Below, piece after piece: positions 1 to 8,986 of a stretch of 64,000 nt of DNA. The notes under the pieces are model-generated. The model saw only the letters and a program-made list of their open reading frames with translations, was not told the DNA's origin and ran no database searches. The translations under genes were made by a program, and so were the position numbers. Position 1 is the stretch's first letter; each line of letters opens with the position of its first letter. Source of the stretch: Draconibacterium aestuarii (lineage in GTDB: Bacteria; Bacteroidota; Bacteroidia; Bacteroidales; Prolixibacteraceae); contig JAPOHD010000031.1 of the NCBI GenBank assembly GCA_026671195.1, positions 104,831 through 168,830 of the forward strand, written 5' to 3'.

Positions 1-1
1 C

Positions 2-196
2 AGAGATGAAACAGGTGCTTTTGGTACTTCTACCAGCGATTCGGTACGAACTTGTGTTACCGCCGAAACCAAACGTTTTTTGATGATTATAATTGATTAT
101 GGCGCTACTTCTTTAAATTTGGCCACTAAAATGGCGGTCGGGTTGTTAGAGAAATACGCCGGAGCAACAAATATTGAATTTAAAAGCATTAAATAG
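2..196 (+). CDS. B3/4 (PheRS beta-like) domain protein, C-terminal part
   Basis: The reading frame is open from base 2 to a TAG at 194-196, giving the last 64 residues of a gene that begins outside the window. The visible piece contains a glycine/serine/aspartate-rich motif (FGTSTSDSVRT) followed by VTAETKRFLM, which resembles the end of the B3/4 domain of phenylalanyl-tRNA synthetase beta chains and of the stand-alone B3/4 proteins. Those free-standing proteins are thought to act in tRNA editing or nucleic acid binding, but the role here is unknown. The stop lies one base before the ATG of the acyltransferase gene, so the two are probably co-transcribed. The family call rests on a short segment and is moderate. 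Confidence 0.55.
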   Translation, partial: RDETGAFGTSTSDSVRTCVTAETKRFLMIIIDYGATSLNLATKMAVGLLEKYAGATNIEFKSIK

Positions 197-197
197 G

Positions 198-749
198 ATG
201 AAGGGATTCTGTAAATTTTGGCTGAAAATACTTGGATGGAAAACAATTGGCGGGGTAGCTCCCGAAAACAAGTGCATTATTATTGGTGCACCTCACACAA
301 GCGCCTGGGATTTTGTAATTTCCTGGCTGTTTTACACTTCCATTGGAGGATTGGCCAATGTTTTAATTAAGAAAGAGTTTTTCTTTTGGCCTGTGAGTTA
401 CTTTTTGCGTAAAATGGGTGGCTTGCCAATCGATCGCTCCAAAGGTGCCAATGTTATCCGACAAACCATTCAGCTTATAAACAACTCCGATAAAACTCAT
501 TTGGCATTAACTCCAGAAGGTACCCGAGACCTGACAATAAGATGGAAAGGCGGGTTTCATATTATCGCAAAAGAAACCGAAATACCGGTGTATTTAGGCT
601 ACTTCGACTGGGGTAGGAAAGAGATTTCGATTGGTGAAAAGTTTGAATTGAGCGACAACGCAAATGATGACATTAAAAGAATGAAAGATTTCTATCGCGA
701 AAAAGGCATAAAAGGGAAATTTCCGGATAAATTCACCACTGAATATTGA
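198..749 (+). CDS. PlsC-like 1-acylglycerol-3-phosphate acyltransferase family protein
   Basis: The 183-residue protein carries the two signature blocks of the PlsC/lysophospholipid acyltransferase family: an H-x4-D motif near the N terminus (PHTSAWDF) and a PEGTR motif near residue 112. In this family the histidine and aspartate form the catalytic pair and EGTR binds the glycerol-phosphate acceptor. It is short compared with classical PlsC (about 240 residues) and has little hydrophobic N-terminal sequence, as in the small Bacteroidota members. A TTG 24 bases upstream would extend the frame, but the ATG directly after the upstream stop is preferred. It probably acts at the inner membrane in phospholipid or lipid A-type acylation; the exact acceptor is not evident. 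Confidence 0.85.
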   Translation: MKGFCKFWLKILGWKTIGGVAPENKCIIIGAPHTSAWDFVISWLFYTSIGGLANVLIKKEFFFWPVSYFLRKMGGLPIDRSKGANVIRQTIQLINNSDKTHLALTPEGTRDLTIRWKGGFHIIAKETEIPVYLGYFDWGRKEISIGEKFELSDNANDDIKRMKDFYREKGIKGKFPDKFTTEY

Positions 750-761
750 TAGTCCGACTTT

Positions 762-802
762 AAAAAAGGGATTCTGTTTTGCAGATACAGAATTCCTTTT
801 TT
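762..802. terminator. Bidirectional terminator between convergent genes
   Basis: A 16-bp stem (762-777 with 787-802, one G-T wobble) encloses a 9-base loop and is flanked by an A tract on the left and a T tract on the right. It therefore works as an intrinsic terminator in both directions, for the acyltransferase gene and for the converging DUF5686 gene, whose stop codon overlaps the right arm. Confidence 0.8.
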
Positions 803-3474
803 TATTCAAATACCGAAATGGTTGCTTTAACCGATACGCTCTCAAAATTGCTTCCTTTAAAACCGGCGAACACACCAATATTTCCAACAAAAAACAAACT
901 GTTTAAACTGTAGCCTGCTTCCCAGTAATTTTCGAGTGCCGGAGTGGTTAAATAATTAAAATGAAAGCTCTCGCTCCAGGTTTTCTTATTAATAAACGAG
1001 AAATAACGAAGCAAAAGGTATTCTGTTCTATAGTCGGCACCAACTGTTAAATAACTTTTTTTTGTACTGAACTGGTAGTCGTTAAGCAACTGAAAAGTGT
1101 TGGTGAACGATTTTGTTTCAACCAAAATTTCGGAGGTGTTTAAATGTTTGTATTGCGAAAAATGCAACTGATCGGCATTAAAATAATAACCGGCGTTTAA
1201 GTACCAATCGATTCCGGCGCTTGGAGAAAGATTCGCTTGTTGACGCCAGTAAAAATCTATACGACTGAAATCGGCTTCCGAATTAAAAATATCCGAAACT
1301 CCCTGTTTGTACGAAAGATTAAACGTGTAAAAATCGCTCATAAACAAAAAGGGTGAGGTTGCCAGCCATGGTTTTCGTAATCTTTTTCGGTAATTTAATC
1401 CCACCTGGTAAGTAAAGCTTTTTTGCTCGAGCAATGCCGGATGATCAGCAGCATACCCTTTCGGAATATTGGGCGAATACTCCTTGCTATTCGAAAGCGG
1501 GTAGGAGATGTTATTCTCAAGCGGATAAAAATGATCGTATTCAACATCTGCCAAAATTGTAAAATCCTTTTTGAAACGTTGTGAAGCATTGATGTGCAGG
1601 AACGTGGATTCGTACAATTTCATGTAGTTTTCGGCAAAAAACCACGAACTAACCGCATTTACTAGCGGCGAAATTCCATTTTTATAGCCTTTAAAATCGG
1701 TGCTCATTTTACCGGCGTTAATGCTTAAACGATTTCCTTCACCCAAAACATTATTGAAATGCGAATTGATTTCGCCAAAAATAGCCTTGCGGTTAAAAGC
1801 ATATCCAATTTTTGATGTCGCTGAAATGTATTTGTTTTTGTCCAGCGTATAACGAAACCGAAGTGTCTGCTTGTATTTGTACCCGTCAACCGAATTAAAA
1901 TCGAAATTTTCAACAGTAAGAAGTCCGTCGTAACCTAAACGAATTAGCGAATCTTTGCAGAAATCAGAAACACCAAATCCAAATTTGTTCCAATTGGCCT
2001 TTTTTCTGATCACTTTTTCTTCATCCGATAGATCGTCTTTTGAGGCGGTTTCCAAACGAACAATTGAATCGGCCATCTCGTAACTCCTTATTTCTGCTGG
2101 GGTCAAAGGAATAAGTCTTATGGTATCCCATTCAATATTTGTAACTAACGAGTCTTTTTCATCTTTAATATTATACGTATCGAATCCTTGCTCAATAATG
2201 GTTGAATCCTGGTATTGTTCTTTTACTATTTTTCGATTGAGGCGCGAAACTTTTTTTATATCTCTGTTCGACAGGTCCTTCTTCGCATTTATTAATTCAA
2301 CTTCCCGGGTAAGTTCAACTTCCTTTTCGCTTTTTTGTCGTACTTTTTGAGGAGCTTTTACCACGCTATCCAATACTCTCTCTTGTTGAGCATCATTAAA
2401 ATAATTGTCTTCAATCGAATGGTATTTTACCGAAGCCCCGTAATAAAATGTACCGCGCAATCCCAGCATCGAAACATTGCCGCTAATGTTATAGGTTACC
2501 GGAAGCCAGTTGCCCGCTCCCATATGCTGGAACTGTTGTTTTACCCGCAGATTGAAAAATTCAAAACTCGATTTAAAGTCCATGTTGTACACACACCACA
2601 ATTTATTAACTATGTAAATGTACCCGTCAACCAATTCATCGCTATTCCGTTTCGGAATTACTCTGATTTTGAATACATCGGAACCATCAACCGTAATGTA
2701 GCCTTCGTACTGAAAATTATAATGTTTCAGCGCCATCGATGAAAGAGGTGAAATGGTCTGAAAAGGGCGTTCTTCATAAATACTGGTAGTAATTAATCCC
2801 ATAACCGGAGGCTCGTCGAACCCGACCAGCGATGTTTTCTTGCTAATTACTTGTTGATCGTAATTGTTGGGATAGTCGTAGTTGATTTTGTTATGAGATT
2901 CAATTACATAGGTGACGTTTTCTTTAAAATAGTCCTTTAGTTTTTTACCATCATCCATGGTTATTTTATTCTTGTAAACATTTGGGATATTCGAAAATGA
3001 AAAGTTGCTTTTTATGTACAAGTCGGCTGAATAGTGTTTTATTTTCTTACGGTAGAATGGTGCTTCTGCCATGGCTTTTCGCATAATAAAATAGGCAGGA
3101 TCTTCTTTCCCGGGGAAAACTTTTACTTCTTTAATTTCGAAGGATTGGGTTTTTAATGTTATGGGTAAATACAAGCTGTCGGTTTGCAGGCTAATTGTTT
3201 TAATCTGTTGGTAGTAACCCATTGAACGGATAGTTAAATTGTAATTTCCCTTTGGAAGTACAAATTCGAATAATCCGTCAACATTCGATGTGGTGCCTTC
3301 TTTTACTTCTGAAATAAAAATTGTAGCGTAGGGGATAGGCTGGTTCTGCTCGTCGGTAATTATCCCCGAAATGGTTTGAGCCTCAGAAATAAATGAAGTA
3401 AGAGCAAAACTCAAGAGCAACAGAAATTTGTACAATACTGTATTGCCAGTATGAATATTAGCTTTAGTAAACAT
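802..3474 (-). CDS. DUF5686 outer-membrane protein with CarboxypepD_reg-like domain
   Basis: This 890-residue protein starts with a signal peptide (hydrophobic stretch about residues 14-32). A carboxypeptidase-regulatory-like beta-sandwich of about 85 residues follows, with the usual pattern SGIITDEQNQPIPYATIFI, the N-terminal module found on many TonB-dependent receptors and related Bacteroidota outer-membrane proteins. The remainder matches the DUF5686 family: a long middle region and a C terminus rich in alternating aromatic and polar residues that fits a beta-barrel, ending in a short aromatic-acidic tail (ISVFE). A charged, coiled-coil-like insert lies around residues 375-430. The family's function is not established, and transport of a large substrate or a surface assembly role is only inferred. 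The gene stands alone. Confidence 0.85.
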   Translation of the reverse strand: MFTKANIHTGNTVLYKFLLLLSFALTSFISEAQTISGIITDEQNQPIPYATIFISEVKEGTTSNVDGLFEFVLPKGNYNLTIRSMGYYQQIKTISLQTDSLYLPITLKTQSFEIKEVKVFPGKEDPAYFIMRKAMAEAPFYRKKIKHYSADLYIKSNFSFSNIPNVYKNKITMDDGKKLKDYFKENVTYVIESHNKINYDYPNNYDQQVISKKTSLVGFDEPPVMGLITTSIYEERPFQTISPLSSMALKHYNFQYEGYITVDGSDVFKIRVIPKRNSDELVDGYIYIVNKLWCVYNMDFKSSFEFFNLRVKQQFQHMGAGNWLPVTYNISGNVSMLGLRGTFYYGASVKYHSIEDNYFNDAQQERVLDSVVKAPQKVRQKSEKEVELTREVELINAKKDLSNRDIKKVSRLNRKIVKEQYQDSTIIEQGFDTYNIKDEKDSLVTNIEWDTIRLIPLTPAEIRSYEMADSIVRLETASKDDLSDEEKVIRKKANWNKFGFGVSDFCKDSLIRLGYDGLLTVENFDFNSVDGYKYKQTLRFRYTLDKNKYISATSKIGYAFNRKAIFGEINSHFNNVLGEGNRLSINAGKMSTDFKGYKNGISPLVNAVSSWFFAENYMKLYESTFLHINASQRFKKDFTILADVEYDHFYPLENNISYPLSNSKEYSPNIPKGYAADHPALLEQKSFTYQVGLNYRKRLRKPWLATSPFLFMSDFYTFNLSYKQGVSDIFNSEADFSRIDFYWRQQANLSPSAGIDWYLNAGYYFNADQLHFSQYKHLNTSEILVETKSFTNTFQLLNDYQFSTKKSYLTVGADYRTEYLLLRYFSFINKKTWSESFHFNYLTTPALENYWEAGYSLNSLFFVGNIGVFAGFKGSNFESVSVKATISVFE

Positions 3475-3569
3475 GGCTTTATTGTTTTCTGAGCTGCAAG
3501 TAACGGAAAATTGTAACCACGTAAAAGAAAATTTTGTAAAATTCTAACCTATACTATAAATAAGGTAGG

Positions 3570-4529
3570 CTAATGTTTTATCAGCAGTTTCTGGCTTATT
3601 ATTTTATTTCCTGTTTTTATCTGAACCATATGAATTCCTTCCTTTAAATTAGATACATTAAGTGCTGTCCCTTTTGTGAAGTTGGTTTTATGAATCAATT
3701 GCTGCCCTAATAAATTGTAGGTTCTGATTTCATCAATATTCCCGGAAATACCTTTAACGAAAATCCTGTTTCTAGCAGGATTTGGAAAGATGCTGAATTC
3801 TTGAACTGCTGGCTCTTGTATTTCGGTTGTAAACTCATTCTCTACCATTAAATTAAGGTTTAGTTGACCGCCGTTACTTTCAAGCCAAATTTGGGTTGAG
3901 TCTTCAGCAACATAGTCAGGAGAATGATAAATTGAAAACGTATAATCTTCGGCGCCTTCAATTACAATCTCCTGATCAAAATTGTGTATAATATCATGAT
4001 CATCGATAATAGTAACACTCTGAAACCGAAGTTGATCGTTTGCGCGATTTGTAACTGTGATTTTTATTGTGTCTTCAAAATCTCCGTCAATTCCTTCGTG
4101 TGAAACAAGCATTAAGCGAGGGGCAGTTTCTGAAGTAGTGGGTAAATTGTAGTTTTTCCACCCATTTAATCCACCTATCATTTCGTAAACTTCAGTAAAT
4201 TCCAGATCCTGCATTTTCGCAAATGCACCAGCACTTCTTCCTCCTGACTGACAGTGCAACAGAAATATTTTATGTTTGGGTAAAAGTGCCAAGCGCTGCT
4301 GGAAATCAGAGTCCCCGGTACTGCGGTTTATTGATCCTTCGAGATGTTCTGTCATCCATTCACTACCTGTGCGTACATCAAGAATTACAAAATTTGGATT
4401 TTCAGAATGGACCTTTATCAGACTGTCGCACTTGTCGGGATAAAGACGTTCGTAAATATTTTGAGAAACAATAGATTGGCTATAAGTAAATGCCAGTACT
4501 ATAATTATGAAGTAAAACTTTAAATTCAT
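3570..4529 (-). CDS. Secreted rhodanese-like protein with type IX sorting domain
   Basis: The 319-residue protein has a signal peptide (residues 1-22), a rhodanese domain (about 30-130) and a C-terminal type IX secretion sorting domain (from about residue 245, with the hallmark FSIFPNPARNRI). The rhodanese loop keeps its catalytic cysteine (C93 in LHCQSGGRSAG) and the preceding LDVRTGSEW motif, so sulfur-transfer chemistry is possible. A beta-rich linker of about 100 residues joins the two. The open frame extends 20 codons upstream, but only from Met21 does a good signal peptide begin, so that start is used. Rhodaneses are usually cytoplasmic or periplasmic, and export to the cell surface is unusual. 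The natural substrate is unknown. Confidence 0.85.
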   Translation of the reverse strand: MNLKFYFIIIVLAFTYSQSIVSQNIYERLYPDKCDSLIKVHSENPNFVILDVRTGSEWMTEHLEGSINRSTGDSDFQQRLALLPKHKIFLLHCQSGGRSAGAFAKMQDLEFTEVYEMIGGLNGWKNYNLPTTSETAPRLMLVSHEGIDGDFEDTIKITVTNRANDQLRFQSVTIIDDHDIIHNFDQEIVIEGAEDYTFSIYHSPDYVAEDSTQIWLESNGGQLNLNLMVENEFTTEIQEPAVQEFSIFPNPARNRIFVKGISGNIDEIRTYNLLGQQLIHKTNFTKGTALNVSNLKEGIHMVQIKTGNKIISQKLLIKH

Positions 4530-4682
4530 AACTCCTTGATTTCTTTCTAAAATTACAAACAATGCCGGTAAAAGTTTTCTTTCTTCCAATTATTTATCCT
4601 GTAGTTTTAAAAGGTGATTCTTCAATAATTGCTGAACAACATCTTTTTTTCATCACAAATTGTATTTACTTTTACAGCACAG

Positions 4683-4707
4683 TACAGGACAGCATAGTTT
4701 ACCTGTA
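4683..4707. promoter_or_regulatory. Dyad upstream of fucI, possible operator
   Basis: TACAGG at 4683-4688 is repeated in inverted orientation at 4702-4707 (CCTGTA), about 50 bases before the fucI start. No good promoter match overlaps it. A regulatory role is inference from position only. Confidence 0.25.
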
Positions 4708-4755
4708 ATTTGTACTAATAATTTATTAACATTCAATAATTAATCAATTTAAAAG

Positions 4756-6537
4756 ATGGCTAACAGATTAATAGGAAGACTTCCTAAAGTTGGAATCCGC
4801 CCGGTAATCGATGGACGCGAAAGAGGTGTTCGCGAATCCCTTGAAGTACAAACCATGAATATGGCAAAAAATGCCGCAAAACTGATTGAAGAAACTTTGC
4901 GTTTTCCGAGTGGAGAAAAAGTGGAATGTGTAATTGCTGACTCAACCATTGGCGGAGTTGCCGAAGCTGCAGCTTGTGCTGATAAATTCGAACGCGAAGG
5001 TGTGGGCGTTTCATTAACTGTAACTCCATGCTGGTGCTATGGTACCGAAGTTATGGATTCAACTCCGGTTATTCCAAAAGCTGTTTGGGGATTTAACGGA
5101 ACCGAACGTCCGGGAGCTGTTTATCTGGCCGCAGCTTTGGCCGGTTATACTCAAAAAGGATTGCCTGCTTTTGGCATTTATGGCCGCGATGTGCAGGATG
5201 CCGGCGATGAAACTATTCCAGAGGATGTGAAGGAAAAAGTACTTCGTTTTGTAAAAGCAGCTTTAGCTGTGGCTCAAATGAAAGGGAAATCATATTTGTC
5301 GTTGGGTTATACATCAATGGGTATTGCAGGTTCGATGGTAAGTCCCGATTTCTTCCAGGAATATTTGGGAATGCGCACCGAATTTGTTGATATGGTGGAA
5401 GTAAAACGTCGTTTGGATGAAGGAATTTACGACAAAGAAGAATACGAAAAGGCACTGGCCTGGACAAAAGCAAATGTAATTGAAGGTGATGATTACAATG
5501 CACCAGAAGAACAATCGGATCGTGAACGAAAAGATTGGGAATGGACTGTGGTTATAAAAATGACCTTGATTATGCGCGACCTTATGATTGGTAATCCAAA
5601 ACTTAAAGAAGCTGGTTTTGGAGAGGAAGCGCACGGACACAACGCTATTGCCGGTGGTTTCCAGGGACAGCGTCAGTGGACAGATTACTATCCGAACGGA
5701 GACTTTTCTGAAACGATTTTAAATACTTCGTTCGACTGGAACGGAATTCGCGAAGCCTTTGTTTTTGCAACCGAGAACGATAGTTTAAACGCAGTTCCTA
5801 TGTTGTTCGGGCATTTATTGACCAATACTGCACAAATTTTCTCCGATGTTAGAACTTACTGGAGCCCTGATGCGGTAAAACGTGTTACAGGTAAAGAATT
5901 AAACGGAAAAGCAAAAGATGGAATTATTCACCTGATTAATTCGGGATCGACAACTATGGATGCCACAGCGCAGCAAAAAGATGCAGATGGAAATCCGGTA
6001 ATGAAAGCTTTCTGGGATGTAACAGAAGAAGATGTAAAAGCATGTTTGGGAAATACACGCTTTTGCCCCGGGGACAAAGGATATTTCCGAGGTGGTGGTT
6101 TCTCGAGCCAGTTTAAAACTGCCGGAGAAATGCCAGTTACAATGAGTCGTGTAAATCTTGTAAAAGGATTAGGACCTGTTTTGCAAATAGCTGAAGGTTA
6201 TACTGTTGAATTGGAGGATGATGTGCACGCAATTCTTGACGAACGCACCAATCCAACCTGGCCAACAACTTGGTTCGTACCAAAACTAACCGGAGAAGGA
6301 GCATTTAAAGATGTGTATTCGGTAATGGCCAATTGGGGCGCTAACCATGGTGCAATTTCTTATGGTCACATTGGTGCCGATTTAATTACACTGGCATCTG
6401 TTCTGCGTATTCCGGTTTGTATGCACAATGTCGGCGAGGATAAAATTTTCCGTCCGAGTGCATGGGCTGCTTTTGGTGAAAACAAAGAAGGTGCAGACTA
6501 TCGCGCATGCGAAAGTTATGGCCCGTTATATAAATAA
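4756..6537 (+). CDS. fucI: L-fucose isomerase
   Basis: The 593-residue product is co-linear with the well-studied E. coli FucI (591 residues) over its whole length. It keeps the metal-binding and catalytic segments: the glutamate in ATENDSLN, the aspartate in [12 protein letters not shown] and the histidine in [14 protein letters not shown]. The enzyme interconverts L-fucose and L-fuculose (also D-arabinose and D-ribulose) with Mn2+ in the cytoplasm, the first step of fucose catabolism. The ATG is the first in frame with homology. It is flanked upstream by a 226-base leader with a small dyad and downstream by a strong terminator, so it is transcribed alone. No fuculose kinase, aldolase or permease lies in the window, so those steps must be encoded elsewhere. 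Confidence 0.97.
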   Translation: MANRLIGRLPKVGIRPVIDGRERGVRESLEVQTMNMAKNAAKLIEETLRFPSGEKVECVIADSTIGGVAEAAACADKFEREGVGVSLTVTPCWCYGTEVMDSTPVIPKAVWGFNGTERPGAVYLAAALAGYTQKGLPAFGIYGRDVQDAGDETIPEDVKEKVLRFVKAALAVAQMKGKSYLSLGYTSMGIAGSMVSPDFFQEYLGMRTEFVDMVEVKRRLDEGIYDKEEYEKALAWTKANVIEGDDYNAPEEQSDRERKDWEWTVVIKMTLIMRDLMIGNPKLKEAGFGEEAHGHNAIAGGFQGQRQWTDYYPNGDFSETILNTSFDWNGIREAFVFATENDSLNAVPMLFGHLLTNTAQIFSDVRTYWSPDAVKRVTGKELNGKAKDGIIHLINSGSTTMDATAQQKDADGNPVMKAFWDVTEEDVKACLGNTRFCPGDKGYFRGGGFSSQFKTAGEMPVTMSRVNLVKGLGPVLQIAEGYTVELEDDVHAILDERTNPTWPTTWFVPKLTGEGAFKDVYSVMANWGANHGAISYGHIGADLITLASVLRIPVCMHNVGEDKIFRPSAWAAFGENKEGADYRACESYGPLYK

Positions 6538-6545
6538 GAAATAGT

Positions 6546-6588
6546 ATTACAGCGGTTGTCTTTTCTGACGATCGCTGTAATTGTTTTT
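6546..6588 (+). terminator. Rho-independent terminator of fucI
   Basis: A 15-bp stem (6546-6560 with 6667-like arm at 6567-6581, two G-T wobbles) closes a TTTTCT loop and is followed by a T-rich run. It begins 9 bases after the fucI stop and separates fucI from the next operon. Confidence 0.8.
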
Positions 6589-6610
6589 ATAATCCGGCAA
6601 ATCTAAACGA

Positions 6611-6624
6611 ATGAAACGAGCATG
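6611..6624 (+). repeat. Copy 1 of a 14-bp intergenic motif (ATGAARCGAGCATG)
   Basis: ATGAAACGAGCATG here differs by one base from the motif at 29492-29505. Both sit in short intergenic spacers that follow a completed gene and precede a secreted-protein gene. This could be part of a dispersed repeat family, but two copies are weak evidence. Confidence 0.25.
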
Positions 6625-6644
6625 AGAAAGTCTTCACAAATAAG

Positions 6645-6664
6645 CGAATGATTATAATCATGCG
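6645..6664. promoter_or_regulatory. Palindrome in the leader of the GntR operon, candidate operator
   Basis: ATGATTATAATCAT (6648-6661) is a perfect 14-bp palindrome. It extends to 20 bp with one mismatched pair. It lies 70 bases before the operon that encodes a GntR-type regulator, where an autoregulatory operator would be expected. Binding is inferred, not shown. Confidence 0.4.
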
Positions 6665-6732
6665 AGTTCCCCGTCTGACCGCGTAAGCAGGGCAGGCATC
6701 TGTTACTAAAGAAAATTAACAATTATGAACAG

Positions 6733-7977
6733 ATGAAATCATTAACTAAATCAATTTTCAATGGAATTGCATTGGGTTTGTTGATTATGCTATATTCGTG
6801 CAATTCAAATCATAAAACAAGATCTTCTGAAAAAATGGATGCAGCTAAAAAAGGAACCTACAGGTACGATATTGAATTTCTCAAAAAACATACTTCTCCA
6901 ATTGAACTGATTAACGGCGATGCCCGTGTATTAATTTCACCGGAATACCAGGGACGTGTAATGACAAGTTCTGCAGATGGACTAGGCGGTTTGAGTTTTG
7001 GTTGGATCAACCATGATTTAATTGCCTCGGGTGAAGTTTTAAAACAAATCAATCCTGTGGGTGGCGAAGAACGTTTCTGGCTGGGACCGGAAGGAGGCCA
7101 GTATTCCATATTCTTTAAAAACGGAAGTAGTTTTGATTTTGAAAACTGGGCAACTCCGGCCTGTTTAGATACAGAAGCATTTAATGTGGTAAGTACGAAT
7201 AAAACTTCGGCCGAATTCACAAAATCCATTGAATTGGTAAATTACAACAACTTCAAATTTCATTTTGATGTGGTACGTAAAATAAATTTATTGGACAATA
7301 ATTCGATTAAAACCGACTTAGGAATTGAATTTACCGAGTATGTAAAAGCAGTTGCCTATCAAACAAGCAACCAACTTAAAAATACCGGCAATGAAGTGTG
7401 GAAAGCGGAAAGCGGGTTGTTGTCTGTTTGGATGTTGGGTATGTATAATCCATCGGATGAAGTAACCATTTTAGTGCCTTATAAAACCGATGCAAAATCG
7501 GATTATATTGTGAAAGACGACTATTTTGGTGAAATTCCCAAAGATAGGTTGGTGGTTAAAAATGGAATGATCTATTTTAAAGGCGATGGTAAAGAACGCG
7601 GTAAAATTGGTATTCCGCCACAACGTGCACTGCCCGTAATTGGAAGTTACGATGCCATTAACAAGGTTTTAACGGTACTGAAATGTGAAATACCGGCAGG
7701 TAAAACAGAGTATGTAAACTCGGCCTGGGAACTGCAAGAATTTCCTTACAAAGGCGATGCAATTAACTCGTATAACGACGGGCCGCTTGAAGACGGAAGC
7801 CAAATGGGACCGTTTTATGAGCTGGAAACCTCGTCGCCTGCTTTGTCATTAAGAGTGGATGAAACGGCAACATACAAACAAACTACGATTCACTTTCAGG
7901 GCGATGAAAAAGATTTGGATGATCTGTGTCAGCAAATTTTCAACGTAAACTTAGCAGAAGTAAAATCAGTTTTCTAA
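6733..7977 (+). CDS. DUF6786 family lipoprotein
   Basis: The 414-residue protein begins with a lipoprotein signal peptide ending at a lipobox cysteine (MLYSC, Cys23). The mature part contains the family's conserved block around residues 110-125 (GGEERFWLGPEGGQYS) and a long beta-rich body. I assign it to DUF6786, whose fold resembles the aldose-1-epimerase/galactose-mutarotase superfamily, and this suggests recognition of a sugar or sugar-like ligand; no catalytic role is proven. Its stop codon overlaps the ATG of the GntR regulator by one base (TAATG), so the two are translationally coupled. With fucI just upstream, a role in handling or sensing a deoxysugar is plausible but inferred. Confidence 0.75.
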   Translation: MKSLTKSIFNGIALGLLIMLYSCNSNHKTRSSEKMDAAKKGTYRYDIEFLKKHTSPIELINGDARVLISPEYQGRVMTSSADGLGGLSFGWINHDLIASGEVLKQINPVGGEERFWLGPEGGQYSIFFKNGSSFDFENWATPACLDTEAFNVVSTNKTSAEFTKSIELVNYNNFKFHFDVVRKINLLDNNSIKTDLGIEFTEYVKAVAYQTSNQLKNTGNEVWKAESGLLSVWMLGMYNPSDEVTILVPYKTDAKSDYIVKDDYFGEIPKDRLVVKNGMIYFKGDGKERGKIGIPPQRALPVIGSYDAINKVLTVLKCEIPAGKTEYVNSAWELQEFPYKGDAINSYNDGPLEDGSQMGPFYELETSSPALSLRVDETATYKQTTIHFQGDEKDLDDLCQQIFNVNLAEVKSVF

Positions 7978-8975
7978 TGTCAGATTTCCCATTCACCATA
8001 TCAGATTCGGCCGGGCAAACCAAACTTCAGCAACTGGTTCATTCTATTACCGAGGCCATAAGCAACGGGCAGTTAAAGAACGGCGATCCGCTGCCTTCGG
8101 TTAACCAGCTCAGCAATAAAAGTGGTTTCTCGCGAGATACGGTTTTTAAAGCATACACCATTCTAAAAGAGCGAAATGTTATTGAGTCGGCACCTCAGAA
8201 AGGCTATTTTGTGGCCAACGAATCGTTTAAAGTGTTTGTGTTGCTCGACGATTTTAGTGCGTTTAAGGAGCAGTTTTACAAGTCGTTTCGGCAGAATCTT
8301 CCTAATTCGTATTCAGTCGATCTGATGTTTCACCATTATAATCCCGATGTTTTTCATCAATTGATAGAAAACAGTTTGGGGCGTTACAGTTTGTATCTGG
8401 TTATGAACATTGAGCATAATTCCATTGATCCGATTCTGGAGAAGATTGATGCAAACAGGCTGCTGATCCTGGATATGGGACGTCCGGAAATTGGGAAAAT
8501 GAATTACCTTTTACAGGATTTTAATAAATCCGTAATACGTTGTTTAGACGAGGGAAAAGAAAGATTAAAAAAGTACGGGGAATTGATTTTGGTTTATGCC
8601 GAAAACTGTACTCCGCATCCGGCAGAAACGGTTTCTGCAGTGCGGAGCTTTTGCAAAAAGAACGGGATTTTGTTTAAGCAAGCCGCACAAGTTAATACTT
8701 CGGAAATAAAAAAAGGGCAAGCTTATTTTGTTATTCGCGATGGCGATCTGGTAGAAGTGATTAAGCATTGCCGTAGCAAAGAATTGGAATTGGGCAAAGA
8801 TGTTGGTGTACTCTCGTACAACGATACACCAATGAAACAAATTGTTGGTGGCGGTATAAGTGTAATATCCGTTGATTTTGAAAAGATGGGAAACCGTGCT
8901 GCAGAATTTGTGAAAAACAAACAAAAAATTAGCGAAGTGTTGCCAACTTCATTACTTTTAAGGGATTCTTTGTAA
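7977..8975 (+). CDS. GntR-family regulator with LacI-like ligand-binding domain
   Basis: The 332-residue protein has an N-terminal GntR winged helix (about residues 15-80, with the pattern GDPLPSVNQLSNKSGFSRDTVFKAY). A periplasmic-binding/LacI-type sensor domain follows, the arrangement used by sugar-responsive GntR proteins of Bacteroidota. The open frame continues 17 codons upstream into the preceding gene, but the ATG that overlaps its stop is the natural start and gives a sensible N terminus. In Bacteroides the fucose repressor FucR is a GntR-family protein encoded next to fucI. This gene lies 1.4 kb downstream of fucI, so a FucR-like role is attractive but unproven. It may control its own operon through the palindrome at 6645-6664. 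Confidence 0.88.
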   Translation: MSDFPFTISDSAGQTKLQQLVHSITEAISNGQLKNGDPLPSVNQLSNKSGFSRDTVFKAYTILKERNVIESAPQKGYFVANESFKVFVLLDDFSAFKEQFYKSFRQNLPNSYSVDLMFHHYNPDVFHQLIENSLGRYSLYLVMNIEHNSIDPILEKIDANRLLILDMGRPEIGKMNYLLQDFNKSVIRCLDEGKERLKKYGELILVYAENCTPHPAETVSAVRSFCKKNGILFKQAAQVNTSEIKKGQAYFVIRDGDLVEVIKHCRSKELELGKDVGVLSYNDTPMKQIVGGGISVISVDFEKMGNRAAEFVKNKQKISEVLPTSLLLRDSL

Positions 8976-8986
8976 TTCCTTATCTT

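Noticed and set aside
594-890. 98-residue minus-strand frame
   Set aside because: It overlaps the acyltransferase gene, a strong terminator and the DUF5686 gene, and has no recognisable domain.
8565-8924. 119-residue minus-strand frame
   Set aside because: It is a shadow inside the GntR gene, with no homology.
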